Shown here: in pieces, positions 1 through 9,975 of the stretch
How the letters are laid out: the number at the start of each line of letters is the position of its first letter
Position numbering within the stretch: position 1 is the first letter of the stretch
NCBI RefSeq assembly: GCF_003063315.1
Contig: NZ_NERV01000002.1
Location: 868,001-932,000 of the forward strand
DNA: 64,000 nt
Direction of reading: 5' to 3'
Source of the DNA: Limnohabitans sp. T6-5
GTDB taxonomy: Bacteria > Pseudomonadota > Gammaproteobacteria > Burkholderiales > Burkholderiaceae_C
Made by a program: the position numbers and the translations under genes
The notes under the pieces: model-generated
The model's input: the letters and a program-made list of their open reading frames with translations, nothing else
Database searches by the model: none
Told to the model about the DNA's origin: nothing

Positions 1-1402
1 CTGGCCTGAGAAGACGCCTGACTACGACCTGTACCTGCCTTCCTCCGTGCTGGTGACCGGCTACGACATCATCTTCTTCTGGGTCGCCCGGATGATCATG
101 ATGACCACGCACTTCACCGGCAAAGTGCCGTTCAAACACGTCTACATCCACGGCCTGGTGCTCGACGCCCAAGGCAAGAAGATGAGCAAGTCCGAAGGCA
201 ACGTGCTCGACCCCGTCGACCTGATCGACGGCATCACGCTCGAACCCCTGCTGGACAAACGCACCCAAGGCCTGCGCAAGCCCGAAACCGCCCCCAAGGT
301 GCGCAAGCAAACCGAAAAAGAGTTCCCCGAAGGCATTCCGGCTTACGGTGCCGACGCGCTGCGCTTCACGTTTGCGGCGCTGGCCAGCCTGGGCCGCAGC
401 ATCAACTTCGACTCCAAACGCTGCGAGGGCTATCGCAACTTCTGCAACAAGCTGTGGAACGCCACCCGCTTTGTGCTGATGAACTGCGAAGGCCAGGACT
501 GCGGCCTGAAAGAGCACACCAAAGCCGAGTGCGAAGTGGGCGGCCCCGTGCATGGCTACCTGGCTTTCAGCCAAGCCGACCGCTGGATCAGCTCGCAGCT
601 GCAACGCGTCGAGGCCGACGTGGCCAAGGGCTTTGCCGAGTACCGCCTGGACAACGTCGCCAACACGATCTATGACTTCGTGTGGAACGAGTTCTGCGAC
701 TGGTACCTCGAAATTGCCAAGGTGCAGATCAACACCGGCAATGACGCGCAAAAACGCGCCACACGCCGCACCCTGATTCGGACGTTAGAGGTCATCATGC
801 GCCTGGCGCACCCGATCATTCCGTTCATCACCGAAGAGCTCTGGCAAAAAGTCTCGGTGGTCGCAGGTCGCCCGGGCGAATCGGTCAGCATCGCGGCCTA
901 CCCCGTGAGCCAACCCGAGCGCATTGATGCGCAAGCCGAAGCCCATGTGGCCAAGCTCAAGACCCTGGTGGATGCCTGCCGCAACCTGCGCGGCGAGATG
1001 AACGTCTCGCCAGCCACCCGCATGCCCATGTATGTGCTGGGCGACACCGCCTTCATGCAAAGCGTGGCGCCGGTGTTGCAATCGCTGGCCAAGCTCAGTG
1101 AAGTCAAGGTTTTTGACACCGAAGCCGAGTGGGCGGCTGCTGCACAAGCCGCGCCCGTGGCCGTGGTCGGCGAAGCGCGCCTGTGCCTGTTCATGGAAGT
1201 GGACGTGGCTGCTGAAAAAGCCCGCTTGACCAAAGAGGCCACCCGCCTGGAAAGTGAAATCGCAAAAGCCACCGGCAAGCTGAGCAATGAAGCTTTTGTG
1301 GCCAAAGCCCCGCCCGCTGTGATTGAGCAAGAGAAAAAACGTGTGGCCGACTTCACTGCCACGGTGGAAAAAATCCGTCAACAATTGCAACGTTTGGACT
1401 GA
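1..1402 (+). CDS. valS: Valine--tRNA ligase, C-terminal part (5' end outside window)
   Basis: Cytoplasmic class I aminoacyl-tRNA synthetase that charges tRNA-Val. The reading frame is open from base 2, so the gene enters from the left and only about the last 466 residues are seen. The class I signature KMSKS lies at 179-193, just after a [10 protein letters not shown] stretch typical of ValRS. It is followed by the helical anticodon-binding domain and, in the last ~65 residues, a charged coiled-coil arm ([19 protein letters not shown]) that is characteristic of bacterial ValRS. The stop at 1400-1402 is followed 28 bases later by galU on the same strand. Confidence 0.97.
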   Translation, partial: WPEKTPDYDLYLPSSVLVTGYDIIFFWVARMIMMTTHFTGKVPFKHVYIHGLVLDAQGKKMSKSEGNVLDPVDLIDGITLEPLLDKRTQGLRKPETAPKVRKQTEKEFPEGIPAYGADALRFTFAALASLGRSINFDSKRCEGYRNFCNKLWNATRFVLMNCEGQDCGLKEHTKAECEVGGPVHGYLAFSQADRWISSQLQRVEADVAKGFAEYRLDNVANTIYDFVWNEFCDWYLEIAKVQINTGNDAQKRATRRTLIRTLEVIMRLAHPIIPFITEELWQKVSVVAGRPGESVSIAAYPVSQPERIDAQAEAHVAKLKTLVDACRNLRGEMNVSPATRMPMYVLGDTAFMQSVAPVLQSLAKLSEVKVFDTEAEWAAAAQAAPVAVVGEARLCLFMEVDVAAEKARLTKEATRLESEIAKATGKLSNEAFVAKAPPAVIEQEKKRVADFTATVEKIRQQLQRLD

Positions 1403-1430
1403 ACAGTTTTCCCGTCATCAAGGAACCGCC

Positions 1431-2315
1431 ATGAGCAATCAAGTTATCCGCAAAGCTGTTTTCCCCGTGGCCGGACTCGGCACCCGCTTTTTGCCCGCCA
1501 CCAAAGCCGCGCCTAAAGAGATGCTGCCCGTGGTGGACAAACCGCTGATCCAGTACGCGGTGGAAGAGGCCTACAGCGCAGGCGTGCGGCACATGATTTT
1601 TGTCACGGGTCGCAGCAAACGCGCCATCGAAGACCACTTTGACACGGCCTACGAACTCGAAAGCGAACTCGAAGCCGCGCACAAGGACGAATTGCTCGCC
1701 TTGGTGCGCTCGGTGCAGCCCGACGACATGGTGTGCGCCTATGTGCGCCAAAACCGCATGCTGGGCTTGGGGCACGCGGTGCTCTGCGCCGAGCCGCTGG
1801 TAGGAAATGAGCCATTTGCCGTGCTGCTGGCTGACGACTTGATGGTGAGCCAAACGGGAAGTCCCTCGATACTGGGCCAGATGGTCAGCGCCTACCAGCA
1901 ACAAGGACGCTCCATCCTGGCTGTACAGGAAGTGCCACTCGACCAAGTCAAACGCTACGGCATCGTGGCGGGTGAATCAGCCGGTCGTCAGCTGATCCGC
2001 GTCGAGCAGATCGTCGAAAAACCCAGTCCCGATAAAGCACCTTCACGCATGGGCGTGGCGGGTCGATACATCCTGACACCAGGCATCTTCAACGAAATCC
2101 GCAACCAGCCCACGGGTGTGGGCGGCGAGATCCAGCTCACCGACGCGATTGCCCGCCTGATGCAGCGCGAGGCGGTGTACGCCTTCCAGTACGAAGGCAA
2201 GCGCTACGACTGCGGCAGCAAGGAAGGTTTTCTGGAAGCGACCGTGGAATTGGCCTTGCAACACCCGCAAGTGGGCGCTGCGTTTCGTGATTATCTGAAG
2301 GGTTTGAGCCTCTGA
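1431..2315 (+). CDS. galU: UTP--glucose-1-phosphate uridylyltransferase
   Basis: Makes UDP-glucose from UTP and glucose-1-phosphate for exopolysaccharide, LPS and glycolipid synthesis. The protein has 294 residues, normal for GalU. The nucleotide-binding loop [19 protein letters not shown] lies near residues 13-31, and the conserved [11 protein letters not shown] and DDL metal/substrate motifs follow. The start is taken at the ATG at 1431, preceded by AAGGA at 1420-1424; the upstream in-frame start at 1323 would run inside valS. UDP-glucose from this enzyme could feed the GT4 glycosyltransferase at 53.5-54.6 kb, which is an inference. Confidence 0.96.
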   Translation: MSNQVIRKAVFPVAGLGTRFLPATKAAPKEMLPVVDKPLIQYAVEEAYSAGVRHMIFVTGRSKRAIEDHFDTAYELESELEAAHKDELLALVRSVQPDDMVCAYVRQNRMLGLGHAVLCAEPLVGNEPFAVLLADDLMVSQTGSPSILGQMVSAYQQQGRSILAVQEVPLDQVKRYGIVAGESAGRQLIRVEQIVEKPSPDKAPSRMGVAGRYILTPGIFNEIRNQPTGVGGEIQLTDAIARLMQREAVYAFQYEGKRYDCGSKEGFLEATVELALQHPQVGAAFRDYLKGLSL

Positions 2316-2456
2316 TCAAACCTTGCGGCCACTTTGCCGCACGTGTCTGACTCTTCGAGTGCCGACCTGCGACAGGTCCGGGCGCTTCAATTGCGGACTG
2401 ACGAAGGCTCAGATTTTTGCAGGTCGCAGGTCGAAGACCCCGACAATGACTTGCAA

Positions 2457-2687
2457 TCAGCGCCGCTTGAGGCCGAACACAAAGTTGGTTTCGGTCTTTT
2501 CCTGCATGACCAGTTCATTGCCCGTCTGCCGGGCAAAGGCTTCAAAGTCACGCCAGGCACCGGGGTCAGTGGCGATGACCTTGAGCACCTGACCGCTTGT
2601 CATGTCATTCAGGGCCTTTTTGGCTTTCAGGATGGGCAGCGGGCAATTCAGGCCGCTGGTGTCAATTTCTTTGTCAATCTGCATCAT
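2457..2687 (-). CDS. TusA/SirA-like sulfurtransferase family protein
   Basis: Small 76-aa cytoplasmic protein of the TusA (SirA/YeeD) fold, which carries persulfide sulfur on a conserved cysteine. The diagnostic N-terminal motif GLNCPLPILKAKKAL (Cys-Pro-x-Pro) is at residues 13-27. The length fits the single-domain family. Its first ATG overlaps the stop of the upstream NUDIX gene (ATGA at 2684-2687), so the two are translationally coupled; a second ATG follows directly. cysM lies just upstream on the same strand, so a sulfur-handling context is plausible, but the acceptor is unknown. Whether it is the true TusA of the tRNA 2-thiouridine pathway cannot be told from sequence. Confidence 0.88.
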   Translation of the reverse strand: MMQIDKEIDTSGLNCPLPILKAKKALNDMTSGQVLKVIATDPGAWRDFEAFARQTGNELVMQEKTETNFVFGLKRR

Positions 2688-3241
2688 GTTTCCTGATTCG
2701 ACTCTTGGCTTTGTGCCTCTCGGTCAGCCCAGCTCATGAAGGTCGGCTCAACCCCGATGCTGCGCAACCAGTCCCCCAAGGCATAGCCCGTTCCTGCAGG
2801 CCAGCAAATCAGGTCCTGAACATCAAACATCTTGTATTCGGCCAATTCAGGGGACAGGCGAACATCGCCCTCGGCCACGGCGTGGTAAGCGATGATGACC
2901 TGATTCATGCGCTGAAAGTCGTACACCCCAATCAGCTTGAGGGCCGACACCTTCAGGTTAGTTTCTTCGGCAATCTCGCGCGTAATGCCCTCTTCGGGCG
3001 ATTCGCCGGCCTCCATGAAGCCTGTGATCAGGGCAAAGCGACGCCCTGGCCAGGCGGCATTGCGGGCCAGCAAAATCTGATCGCCCACCTGCACGATGCC
3101 CGCCAACACGGGGGTGGGGTTGTTCCAATGCGTGAAATCGCAGGCCGTGCAGCGCAGACGCAAAGTCTCGCCGCCGTCCTCCATTTGAGAGAGCCAGGCC
3201 AATGGGGTGGCGCACTTCGGACAAAAACGGAATTCAGCCAT
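2684..3241 (-). CDS. NUDIX hydrolase with N-terminal zinc ribbon
   Basis: Pyrophosphohydrolase of 185 aa. Residues 7-34 form a zinc ribbon (CPKC ... CTAC), as in NudC-type NADH pyrophosphatases. The Nudix box follows at about residues 73-95 with REIAEET as its core; the canonical final glycine is Asn (EETN). After it comes YDFQRMNQVIIAYHAVA, which resembles the NudC-like subgroup, though the protein is shorter than E. coli NudC (about 257 aa). NAD(H) or NAD-capped RNA is therefore a reasonable but unproven substrate. The stop overlaps the start of the TusA-like gene, and cysM begins the same-strand run 15 bases upstream. Confidence 0.88.
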   Translation of the reverse strand: MAEFRFCPKCATPLAWLSQMEDGGETLRLRCTACDFTHWNNPTPVLAGIVQVGDQILLARNAAWPGRRFALITGFMEAGESPEEGITREIAEETNLKVSALKLIGVYDFQRMNQVIIAYHAVAEGDVRLSPELAEYKMFDVQDLICWPAGTGYALGDWLRSIGVEPTFMSWADREAQSQESNQET

Positions 3242-3255
3242 GGAGCATCCTGGGT

Positions 3256-4158
3256 TCAGGCGGGAAACACGCCTGTGGACAAATAGCGATCACCGCGATC
3301 GCAAACAATGAACACGATGGTCGCGTTTTGTGCCGTTTTTGCAATCTCCTGCGCGACCCAGCAGGCACCTGCGGCGGAAATTCCACCAAAAATACCTTCT
3401 GTGCGCGCCAGCTGTCGGCACGTCTCTTCGGCGTCGCTTTGGCTCACATACACCAGCTCATCCACCCCAGCGGGGTCATAAATTTTGGGCAAATATTCTT
3501 GTGGCCACTTGCGAATGCCCGGAATGCGTGAGCCTTCGCTGGGCTGGGCGCCGATGATGCGGATGGCGGGATTTTTTTCCTTGAGAAAGCGCGACACGCC
3601 GGTGATGGTGCCGGTGGTGCCCATGGCGCTCACAAAATGCGTGATGCGCCCGCCGGTCTGCTCCCAGATCTCGGGGCCAGTGGTCTCGTAGTGGATGCGT
3701 GGGTTGTCCGCATTGGCAAATTGATCCAGGATGCGCCCCTTGCCTTGCACCGCCATGTTGTCGGCCAGATCACGGGCATATTCCATGCCACCGCTCTTGG
3801 GGGTGAGGATCAACTCGGCGCCAAACGCCTTCATGGTCTGGGCACGCTCAATGGACAAGTCCTCGGGCATGATCAAAATCATGCGGTAGCCCTTGATGGC
3901 CGCAGCCATGGCCAGGGCAATGCCGGTGTTGCCCGAAGTGGCCTCAATCAGCGTATCGCCCGGCTTGATTTCGCCGCGTTCTTCTGCACGCCGAATCATG
4001 GACAAGGCCGGTCGGTCCTTCACCGACCCCGCGGGGTTATTGCCTTCGAGCTTGCCCAAAATCACGTTGCCTCGGACTGCCAGATCAGCCGCCCCCATTC
4101 GCTGCAAAGCCACCAAAGGGGTTTTGCCAATCGCATCTTCAATGGTTGGATAAATCAT
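3256..4158 (-). CDS. cysM: Cysteine synthase B
   Basis: PLP-dependent O-acetylserine sulfhydrylase of 300 aa that forms cysteine from O-acetylserine and sulfide or thiosulfate. The PLP lysine is Lys47 in NPAGSVKDRP. The phosphate/substrate loop TSGNTG and the glycine-rich PLP loop MGTTGTITG are present. The length and the KWPQEYLPKIYDP segment fit CysM rather than the longer CysK. It is the first gene of a minus-strand run with the NUDIX and TusA-like genes. The Crp/Fnr gene starts divergently 89 bases away, so the 4159-4247 gap should hold both promoters. Confidence 0.95.
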   Translation of the reverse strand: MIYPTIEDAIGKTPLVALQRMGAADLAVRGNVILGKLEGNNPAGSVKDRPALSMIRRAEERGEIKPGDTLIEATSGNTGIALAMAAAIKGYRMILIMPEDLSIERAQTMKAFGAELILTPKSGGMEYARDLADNMAVQGKGRILDQFANADNPRIHYETTGPEIWEQTGGRITHFVSAMGTTGTITGVSRFLKEKNPAIRIIGAQPSEGSRIPGIRKWPQEYLPKIYDPAGVDELVYVSQSDAEETCRQLARTEGIFGGISAAGACWVAQEIAKTAQNATIVFIVCDRGDRYLSTGVFPA

Positions 4159-4247
4159 GCCCGTACTGTGCCATAAGTCTCAAAAGTCTCTGACTGACTA
4201 AAGCGATCACGATCTAATCCACCACTGGGTTTTCGTTAATTCTGACT

Positions 4248-5039
4248 ATGTGCGATATCAAACAGACAAACATGTGGCAGATGTCTATATTGAAACAGGC
4301 CCTTCCATGCTCAGATTTATTAGTGCAAACACCTAAAAACAACAAACTGTTAGCCCAATTGCCTCCACCAGACTACGAGAGACTGGTGCCTTGTCTGGAA
4401 CTGAGATCTCTGAGCGCAGGGCAAGAACTCTTTGACATGGGAGAAAACATCCAGCATGTTTATTTTCCAACCAATTGCATCGTCTCATTAACCATTGCAT
4501 TGGCCGATGGATACACCGCCGACACTGCGATGATTGGCAAAGATGGCATGGTCGGGATCGGCGTTTTGGGGAATCCGCGAAGTTTTAACCGTGCCTACGT
4601 TCGATGCTCCGGTTTTGCCTATCGGCTCAGCGTTAATGAGCTCAACCTGGAATTCATGCGGACAGAAAGCCTGATGCGCATCTTGTTGAGTGCAGCCAGA
4701 GAGCAAATCATGCAAATGGCCCAAAGTTCCGTTTGCGCCAGATATCACAGCATTGAGCAGCAAGTCGTCAAATGGCTGCTGACCACGCTGGACAAAATCG
4801 ATGGTGACTCAATCACCATCACACAAGGCGAAATCGCACGGATGTTGGGGGTACGTAGAGAATCTGTGTCCATGGTGATGGGCAAACTCATTGCTTTCTG
4901 TGCCATCGCCTGCACACGAGGAAAACTCAAGGTCGTAGACAAAGCACGCTTGCTGAGCATGTCGTGTGAATGCTACGAAACCATCCGGCGCAATCAGACC
5001 GTTTTCAGCAAACTGGCCATTGATTCCATGCCCGCATGA
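4248..5039 (+). CDS. Crp/Fnr family transcriptional regulator
   Basis: 263-aa regulator with an N-terminal cyclic-nucleotide-binding-like beta barrel (about residues 35-150; LSAGQELFDMGENIQHVYFP) and a C-terminal winged helix. The recognition helix region is ITQGEIARMLGVRRESVS near residues 195-212. The barrel has no FNR-type cysteine cluster, so it is not an oxygen-sensing Fe-S FNR; the ligand is unknown. In-frame ATGs at 4272 and 4281 are alternative starts, because the first residues are not family-like. It is divergent from cysM and is followed by a strong bidirectional terminator. Confidence 0.88.
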   Translation: MCDIKQTNMWQMSILKQALPCSDLLVQTPKNNKLLAQLPPPDYERLVPCLELRSLSAGQELFDMGENIQHVYFPTNCIVSLTIALADGYTADTAMIGKDGMVGIGVLGNPRSFNRAYVRCSGFAYRLSVNELNLEFMRTESLMRILLSAAREQIMQMAQSSVCARYHSIEQQVVKWLLTTLDKIDGDSITITQGEIARMLGVRRESVSMVMGKLIAFCAIACTRGKLKVVDKARLLSMSCECYETIRRNQTVFSKLAIDSMPA

Positions 5040-5050
5040 ACCAGAAGCAA

Positions 5051-5080
5051 AAAGAGGTCGCCATAGCGACCTCTTTTTCC
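5051..5080. terminator. Bidirectional Rho-independent terminator
   Basis: A perfect 11-bp stem (AAAGAGGTCGC at 5051-5061 pairing with 5066-5076) encloses a CATA loop and is flanked by T-rich ends in both directions. It sits between the convergent Crp/Fnr gene and the minus-strand tRNA-Ile gene and can end both transcripts. Confidence 0.9.
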
Positions 5081-5088
5081 ATCCTCAA

Positions 5089-5370
5089 TGGTAGGGCGTC
5101 ACGGACTTGAACCGTGGACCAAAGGATTCTGGTTTGTGTAGCTTTCACTACTCCCTGGACTATGCCTTCACCTTGGCTTTCGCTTTAGGTGGGCGCCGTC
5201 TAGTCTCTACACCTTCAACAAGCGTTTCCACTTGAAGCTTGGCTCGGCATTGGCTTATGCATCACTGCACTTAGCTTTCACCGAATTTGACGCCATTCAC
5301 ACGAAGAGTTTCCTACCTCGGTGCACAATTTTCATGAGTCCTCTGCTCTAACCAACTGAGCTAACGCCCC
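5089..5370 (-). tRNA. tRNA-Ile(CAU), split by a group I intron
   Basis: Exon 1 is 5370-5334 (37 nt: acceptor GGGGCGT, D arm GCTC...GAGC, anticodon stem GAGGA, loop bases CT, anticodon CAT at 5336-5334). Exon 2 is 5128-5089 (anticodon loop AA, stem TCCTT, variable TGGTC, T arm CACGG/TTCAAGT/CCGTG, acceptor ACGCCCT, A73 and an encoded CCA). The joined 77-nt RNA folds as a complete cloverleaf, with G1-U72 as a wobble pair. The CAT anticodon plus a variable/T-arm region resembling E. coli tRNA-Ile2 point to the isoleucine AUA-decoding tRNA, which needs lysidine at C34, rather than to tRNA-Met; that choice is an inference. The gene lies downstream of hrcA on the same strand. Confidence 0.9.
5129..5333 (-). 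ncRNA. Group I self-splicing intron (IC3-like) in the tRNA-Ile anticodon loop
   Basis: A 205-nt insertion lies between anticodon base 36 and base 37. The 5' exon CAU pairs with an internal guide GUG at intron nt 8-10 (5326-5324), giving the U-G wobble at the splice site, and the intron ends in G (5129). Conserved core pieces are visible: P3 strands GGCGTC and GGCGCC, the P7 pair in GTAGAGACTAGACGG and AAGGCATAGTCCAGGG, GAAA loops in P2 and P9 (GTAGTGAAAGCTAC). From memory the sequence closely resembles the Azoarcus tRNA-Ile(CAU) intron, also 205 nt; in P3 a U-A there is C-G here, a compensatory change. No homing-endonuclease ORF is present. Confidence 0.92.
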
Positions 5371-5407
5371 AACCGAAGTCGAGATTGTAGTGGCCTTGGA
5401 GCTTGTT

Positions 5408-6412
5408 TTATTTGGACTGGCTCAAAGCATTGCTAACCAGGCGTGAGGTGATGTTGACGATCTGGATCATCCGGTCATAGGGCATGCGGGTGGGGCCAAT
5501 AACACCCAAGGTGCCCACCACCTGACCATCCACTTCGTAGGGTGAGCTGACGACGGACAGCTCTTGCAGGGGAACAATCTGGCTTTCGCCACCAATGTAG
5601 ATGCGCACGCCTTCGGCTTGGCTGGACACATCCAGCAAACGCATGAGCTGGGTTTTTTGCTCAAAGAGCTCAAAAGCACGCCGCAAATGACCCATGTCAC
5701 TGGAGAAATCACTGACTGACAACAAGTTACGCTCGCCCGAAATGACCACTTCCTTATGGTCTTCAGTCAAGGCCTCTGTGCTGACTTGAACCGCCGCCTG
5801 CATCAAGGCGGCAATTTCGCCCTGCAAACTGACCAGCTCTTGCTGCACACGATTTCGCACTTGTTCAATGGCCATACCGGCGTAATGGGTGTTCAAATAG
5901 TTGGAGGTTTCGATCAGCTGACTTTGCGAATAGTCAGTTTCCGTGAACAGTATGCGGTTTTGCACATCTCCCTCGGGCGAGACGATGATCACCAGAAATC
6001 GTCGCTCGGACAATCGTAAAAATTCAATGTGCCGAAACACCGATGCCCGTTTGGGCGCCATGACCACCCCCACAAACTGCGACAGGCTGGACAATAAATT
6101 GGCCGCGCTTGCAATGACTTTTTGTGGTTGGTCGGGCGTCAGGGCGGGGGCTTGCAAGCGTTCACGCTGAACCGTCAGCATGGTGTCCACAAACAGTCTG
6201 TAGCCGCGTGTAGTGGGGATGCGCCCCGCAGAAGTGTGGGGGCTGGCGATCAGGCCCAGCTCCTCCAGATCGGCCATGACGTTGCGGATGGTCGCTGGCG
6301 ACAAATCCAATCCTGATGCTTTTGAGAGCGTGCGAGACCCCACCGGTTGGCCGTCCGCAATGTAGCGTTCCACCAGGGCCTTGAGCAATAACTTGGCGCG
6401 ATCATCGAGCAT
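5408..6412 (-). CDS. hrcA: Heat-inducible transcription repressor HrcA
   Basis: 334-aa repressor of class I heat-shock genes (groE, dnaK operons), which binds CIRCE operators and is kept active by GroEL. The N-terminal winged helix contains [19 protein letters not shown] and the family signature [12 protein letters not shown] near residues 62-73. The C-terminal region carries the GAF-like dimer domain. No CIRCE inverted repeat is visible in its short upstream gap, so autoregulation is not shown here. It is divergent from nadK, with only 29 bases between the starts. Confidence 0.96.
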   Translation of the reverse strand: MLDDRAKLLLKALVERYIADGQPVGSRTLSKASGLDLSPATIRNVMADLEELGLIASPHTSAGRIPTTRGYRLFVDTMLTVQRERLQAPALTPDQPQKVIASAANLLSSLSQFVGVVMAPKRASVFRHIEFLRLSERRFLVIIVSPEGDVQNRILFTETDYSQSQLIETSNYLNTHYAGMAIEQVRNRVQQELVSLQGEIAALMQAAVQVSTEALTEDHKEVVISGERNLLSVSDFSSDMGHLRRAFELFEQKTQLMRLLDVSSQAEGVRIYIGGESQIVPLQELSVVSSPYEVDGQVVGTLGVIGPTRMPYDRMIQIVNITSRLVSNALSQSK

Positions 6413-6441
6413 TGGTTCATTTTAATGATGTAATTTGCGAC

Positions 6442-7335
6442 ATGAGATCCAAATTCCGTCACGTTGCGCTTTTTGGCAAATACCACGCCACCGTCACCGG
6501 GGGTGCTCTGGAGAGTTCGCGCCAGGTTTTGGACGATGTCGCCCAATTTTTGATCCGGCAAGGCTGCGAAGTCGTGCTGGACAAAGAAACAGCGCTGCAC
6601 ACTGGTTTGAGCCACTACCCAACGCTGGACATGCCCGCCATTGGCGCTCAATGCGATTTGGGCTTGGTCATCGGTGGCGATGGCACCATGCTGGGCATCG
6701 GGCGGCAAATGGCACGGTACAGTTTGCCGCTGATTGGCATCAACCAAGGCCGCTTGGGCTTCATCACTGACATCCCGATTCAGACCTATCAGGACATTTT
6801 GCAGCCCATGTTGCAAGGTCGGCATCAGACCGAAGACCGCAGCTTGCTGCACGCAGAGGTCATGCGAGATCAACACTGTGTGTTCAGTGCTCTGGCCATG
6901 AACGATGTGGTCGTCAACCGGGGCGGCACCTCGGGCATGCTGGAGCTGCGGGTCAGTGTCGACGGCCGTTTTGTTTCCAATCAACGGGCCGACGGTTTGA
7001 TCATTGCCACGCCGACAGGTTCCACGGCCTACTCCTTGTCTGCGGGCGGCCCCTTGATGCACCCGTCGATTGGCGGCTGGGTCATGGCGCCCATTGCGCC
7101 ACATACCTTGTCCAATCGGCCCATCGTGTTGCCTGAATCCTCCGAAATCAACATCGAAATCGTGTCAGGTCGCTACGCCAGCGCAAATTTCGACATGCAA
7201 TCACTGGCGGACTTGATGATCGGTGACCAGATCAAGGTTCGCCGCTCAGAGCACACGGTGCGGTTTTTGCATCCCGAAGGATGGAATTATTTCGACACCT
7301 TGCGTAAAAAAATGCATTGGAATGAAGGAGCCTGA
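6442..7335 (+). CDS. nadK: NAD kinase
   Basis: Phosphorylates NAD to NADP in the cytoplasm. The start at 6442 ([12 protein letters not shown]) gives 297 aa, normal for the family; the upstream ATG at 6412 would overlap the hrcA start. The catalytic GGDGTMLG motif is at residues 78-85, followed by [11 protein letters not shown] and the [16 protein letters not shown] loop that binds NAD. recN follows after 5 bases, so nadK-recN-rapZ form a tight run. Confidence 0.96.
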   Translation: MRSKFRHVALFGKYHATVTGGALESSRQVLDDVAQFLIRQGCEVVLDKETALHTGLSHYPTLDMPAIGAQCDLGLVIGGDGTMLGIGRQMARYSLPLIGINQGRLGFITDIPIQTYQDILQPMLQGRHQTEDRSLLHAEVMRDQHCVFSALAMNDVVVNRGGTSGMLELRVSVDGRFVSNQRADGLIIATPTGSTAYSLSAGGPLMHPSIGGWVMAPIAPHTLSNRPIVLPESSEINIEIVSGRYASANFDMQSLADLMIGDQIKVRRSEHTVRFLHPEGWNYFDTLRKKMHWNEGA

Positions 7336-7340
7336 CTGCT

Positions 7341-9026
7341 GTGGCACTGACGCACATCACCCTGCGCGATTTTGTGATCGTGCACGAGCTGGAACTGGAT
7401 TTGAGCAGTGGTTTCAGCGTCTTGACAGGCGAAACGGGGGCTGGCAAATCCATCCTGATCGATGCCCTTCAATTGGCACTGGGCGCCCGAGCAGAATCCA
7501 GCGTGGTGCGCGAAGGTGCTAGCCGATGCGAAGTTTGCGCTGAATTCGAAACACCTGCCGCCGTGCAAATCTGGCTGCAAGAAGCAGGTTTTGAGGCCGA
7601 CTTCACTTTGCTTTTGCGGCGCACTGTGGATGCATCAGGCAAAAGCCGGGCCTGGATCAACGGAAGCCCAGCCACCGCGACGCAACTGCGGGAGCTGGGG
7701 GAGCACCTGCTGGACATCCATGGCCAGCATGCCTGGCAAAGCCTGACCCGTCCTGATGCAGTACGGGGCTTGTTGGACGCTTATGCAGGAACAGACATCC
7801 GACCCCTGAAAGCCGCATGGCAAACTTGGCGACTGACCCAGCAAACGCTGACTGATGCACAAAAAGCGCAAAGCACGCTGACCCATGAGCGCGAACGCCT
7901 GGCTTGGCAAATCGGGGAGCTCGAAAAACTCAATCCAGCCAAAGGCGAGTGGGAGGAGCTGAGTACCCAACACAGCCGACTGGCCAATGCGCAAGCCCTG
8001 ATGGATGGCGCTAACCAGGCAGCCATCTGGCTGGAAGGTGAAGAAGAAGGTGGCGCGCTGAGCGAATTGTCACGGGCCATTCAGTGCTTGCAATCCCTCG
8101 GCCATGTGGAGCCTGAATTCAATGCGTTCGCCGATGTGCTCATGTCGGCCCAAGCCCAGGCAGAAGACGTGGCACACAGCCTACACAGCTATTTGCGCAA
8201 AACCGATCTGGACCCACAAAGCTTGGCCCAGCTCGACGATCGCATGGGCATGTGGTTGTCACTGGCACGCCGCTACAAAAGAACACCCGAAGACTTGCCT
8301 GTGACGCTGTCTGCATGGCGAGATGAACTGGCCAAGCTGGACGCGGCTGTCGACCTGGACAGCCTGCAAAAGGCCGAGCAAGCAGCGCACAAAATCTGTA
8401 TTCAATTAGCACAACAAGTCTCCAGGCAACGCAAAAATGCAGCTGCCCCTCTGGCCAAAGCGGTCAGCGCAGCCATGCAACAACTGGGCATGCAAGGGGG
8501 TCGCTTTGAAGTCAGCCTGCAAACACTCGAAACGCTAGCACAGCACGGTTTGGAAGAAGTCAGTTTCCTGGTGGCGGGCCACGAGGGCAGCACGCCCCGG
8601 ACCGTGGGCAAAGTCGCTTCGGGCGGCGAGCTGTCTCGCATCGCGCTGGCAATTGCCGTGACGACCAGCGAATTGGGAGAAGCCGGAACGCTGATTTTTG
8701 ACGAGGTGGACTCTGGCGTGGGAGGTGCGGTTGCAGAGACCGTCGGACGTCTGATGAAACAACTGGGCCAGCACCGCCAGGTTTTGGCTGTGACCCACTT
8801 GCCGCAGGTGGCTGCCTGTGCCGATCACCATCTGCTGGTCAGCAAGGCTGCTGTCAATGGCCAGATCAGCAGTCAGGTGCGCAACGTGGTCAACGAAGAA
8901 CGTGTGAACGAAATAGCCCGCATGCTCGGCGGAGAAAAGCGCTCTGCAACAACCCTGGCCCATGCCCGGGAAATGCTCGGCCAACCCGAAACCGCAGCCC
9001 CAAGCAGCAAAACCCCATCCAAGTAA
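7341..9026 (+). CDS. recN: DNA repair protein RecN
   Basis: SMC-like ATPase that acts at double-strand breaks. It has 561 aa: Walker A GETGAGKS at residues 30-37, a central coiled-coil region (about 160-360), the ABC signature [13 protein letters not shown] and Walker [14 protein letters not shown] near residue 450. The start is a GTG at 7341, placed 5 bases after the nadK stop, with GGAG at 7327-7330 as a possible ribosome site. rapZ follows after 2 bases. Confidence 0.96.
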   Translation: MALTHITLRDFVIVHELELDLSSGFSVLTGETGAGKSILIDALQLALGARAESSVVREGASRCEVCAEFETPAAVQIWLQEAGFEADFTLLLRRTVDASGKSRAWINGSPATATQLRELGEHLLDIHGQHAWQSLTRPDAVRGLLDAYAGTDIRPLKAAWQTWRLTQQTLTDAQKAQSTLTHERERLAWQIGELEKLNPAKGEWEELSTQHSRLANAQALMDGANQAAIWLEGEEEGGALSELSRAIQCLQSLGHVEPEFNAFADVLMSAQAQAEDVAHSLHSYLRKTDLDPQSLAQLDDRMGMWLSLARRYKRTPEDLPVTLSAWRDELAKLDAAVDLDSLQKAEQAAHKICIQLAQQVSRQRKNAAAPLAKAVSAAMQQLGMQGGRFEVSLQTLETLAQHGLEEVSFLVAGHEGSTPRTVGKVASGGELSRIALAIAVTTSELGEAGTLIFDEVDSGVGGAVAETVGRLMKQLGQHRQVLAVTHLPQVAACADHHLLVSKAAVNGQISSQVRNVVNEERVNEIARMLGGEKRSATTLAHAREMLGQPETAAPSSKTPSK

Positions 9027-9028
9027 CC

Positions 9029-9886
9029 ATGGACATCATTTTGATCACCGGCATGTCCGGCTCTGGCAAATCGGTCGCACTGCACGCGCTTGAAGACGCT
9101 GGCTACTACTGTGTCGACAACCTGCCGCCCGAACTGCTGATTTCTTTCGTCAAACTCGAAGAACAGCAAAAGGAGCAACGCCTGGCCATCGCCATTGATG
9201 TGCGCAGTGCCAATTCGCTGCACATGATGCCCGAGCAAATGGGCCTTTTGCGCAATATGGGCATGACCGTGAAATCGGTTTTTCTGGACGCAACCTCTGA
9301 CACCTTGCAGCGGCGCTATTCAGAGACCCGGCGCAAACACCCATTGTCAGGGGGAGACAAACCCCAAAACGACAAAGCGCTATTTGAAACCATTGAATTT
9401 GAACGCGAATTGCTGGCCAATTTGCGAGATATGGCACACGTCATCGACACCAGTTTGCTGCGTTCGGCGCAACTGCAAACCTATATCAAGACACTGGTGA
9501 CTGCTCCCCTGGCCCAATTGACGCTGGTGTTCGAATCCTTTGCCTTCAAGAGGGGCATTCCCACCGATGCAGACTACGTTTTTGACGTTCGCATGCTGCC
9601 CAATCCCCATTACGAGAGTGCCTTGAAACCCCTGACGGGACAAGATCCACCGGTGCAAGACTACCTTCGCCAATCGGAAGAGTTTGTGCAAATGCAGTTG
9701 CAAATCGAAGGCTTCTTGAAACATTGGATTCCTGCGATCGAGCGGGATCACCGGAGTTATGTCACCGTTGCCATCGGTTGTACCGGCGGGCAACACCGCT
9801 CTGTGTTCATGGTGGAACAACTGGCCAAAAACTTTGGGGCGCGTTGGCTCACACTCAAACGGCATCGGGAGCTGGATGCGCGCTGA
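9029..9886 (+). CDS. rapZ: RNase adapter protein RapZ
   Basis: P-loop protein of 285 aa. In enterobacteria it guides RNase E to small RNAs controlling glucosamine-6-phosphate synthesis. Walker A GMSGSGKS is at residues 8-15, followed by [12 protein letters not shown]. The C-terminal domain carries the conserved [16 protein letters not shown] stretch, which binds RNA and sugar phosphate in E. coli RapZ. The ATG is only 2 bases after recN, suggesting co-translation. The GlmY/GlmZ targets are not conserved in betaproteobacteria, so the target here is unknown. Confidence 0.95.
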   Translation: MDIILITGMSGSGKSVALHALEDAGYYCVDNLPPELLISFVKLEEQQKEQRLAIAIDVRSANSLHMMPEQMGLLRNMGMTVKSVFLDATSDTLQRRYSETRRKHPLSGGDKPQNDKALFETIEFERELLANLRDMAHVIDTSLLRSAQLQTYIKTLVTAPLAQLTLVFESFAFKRGIPTDADYVFDVRMLPNPHYESALKPLTGQDPPVQDYLRQSEEFVQMQLQIEGFLKHWIPAIERDHRSYVTVAIGCTGGQHRSVFMVEQLAKNFGARWLTLKRHRELDAR

Positions 9887-9975
9887 CAACGCGCCCTGTG
9901 GGCAACTGTCACTGCTTGGCGCAAGAACCCGTTGCTCACGCATTACCCATTCTGGGAAAAAAGGGAACCAGTAAT

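Noticed and set aside
785..1390. Minus-strand ORF opposite valS
   Set aside because: An antisense shadow of the valS coding frame with no family features.
2324..2341. TGCGGC/GCCGCA hairpin after galU as a terminator
   Set aside because: Only 6 bp and no T tract on the plus strand.
5089..5370. tRNA-Met(CAU) as the identity of the split tRNA
   Set aside because: The acceptor and variable/T-arm sequence is closer to tRNA-Ile2, and the intron type is known from tRNA-Ile(CAU); final proof would need a TilS/identity-element test.
6413..6441. CIRCE operator ahead of hrcA
   Set aside because: No TTAGCACTC-N9-GAGTGCTAA-like repeat is in the 29-base gap.
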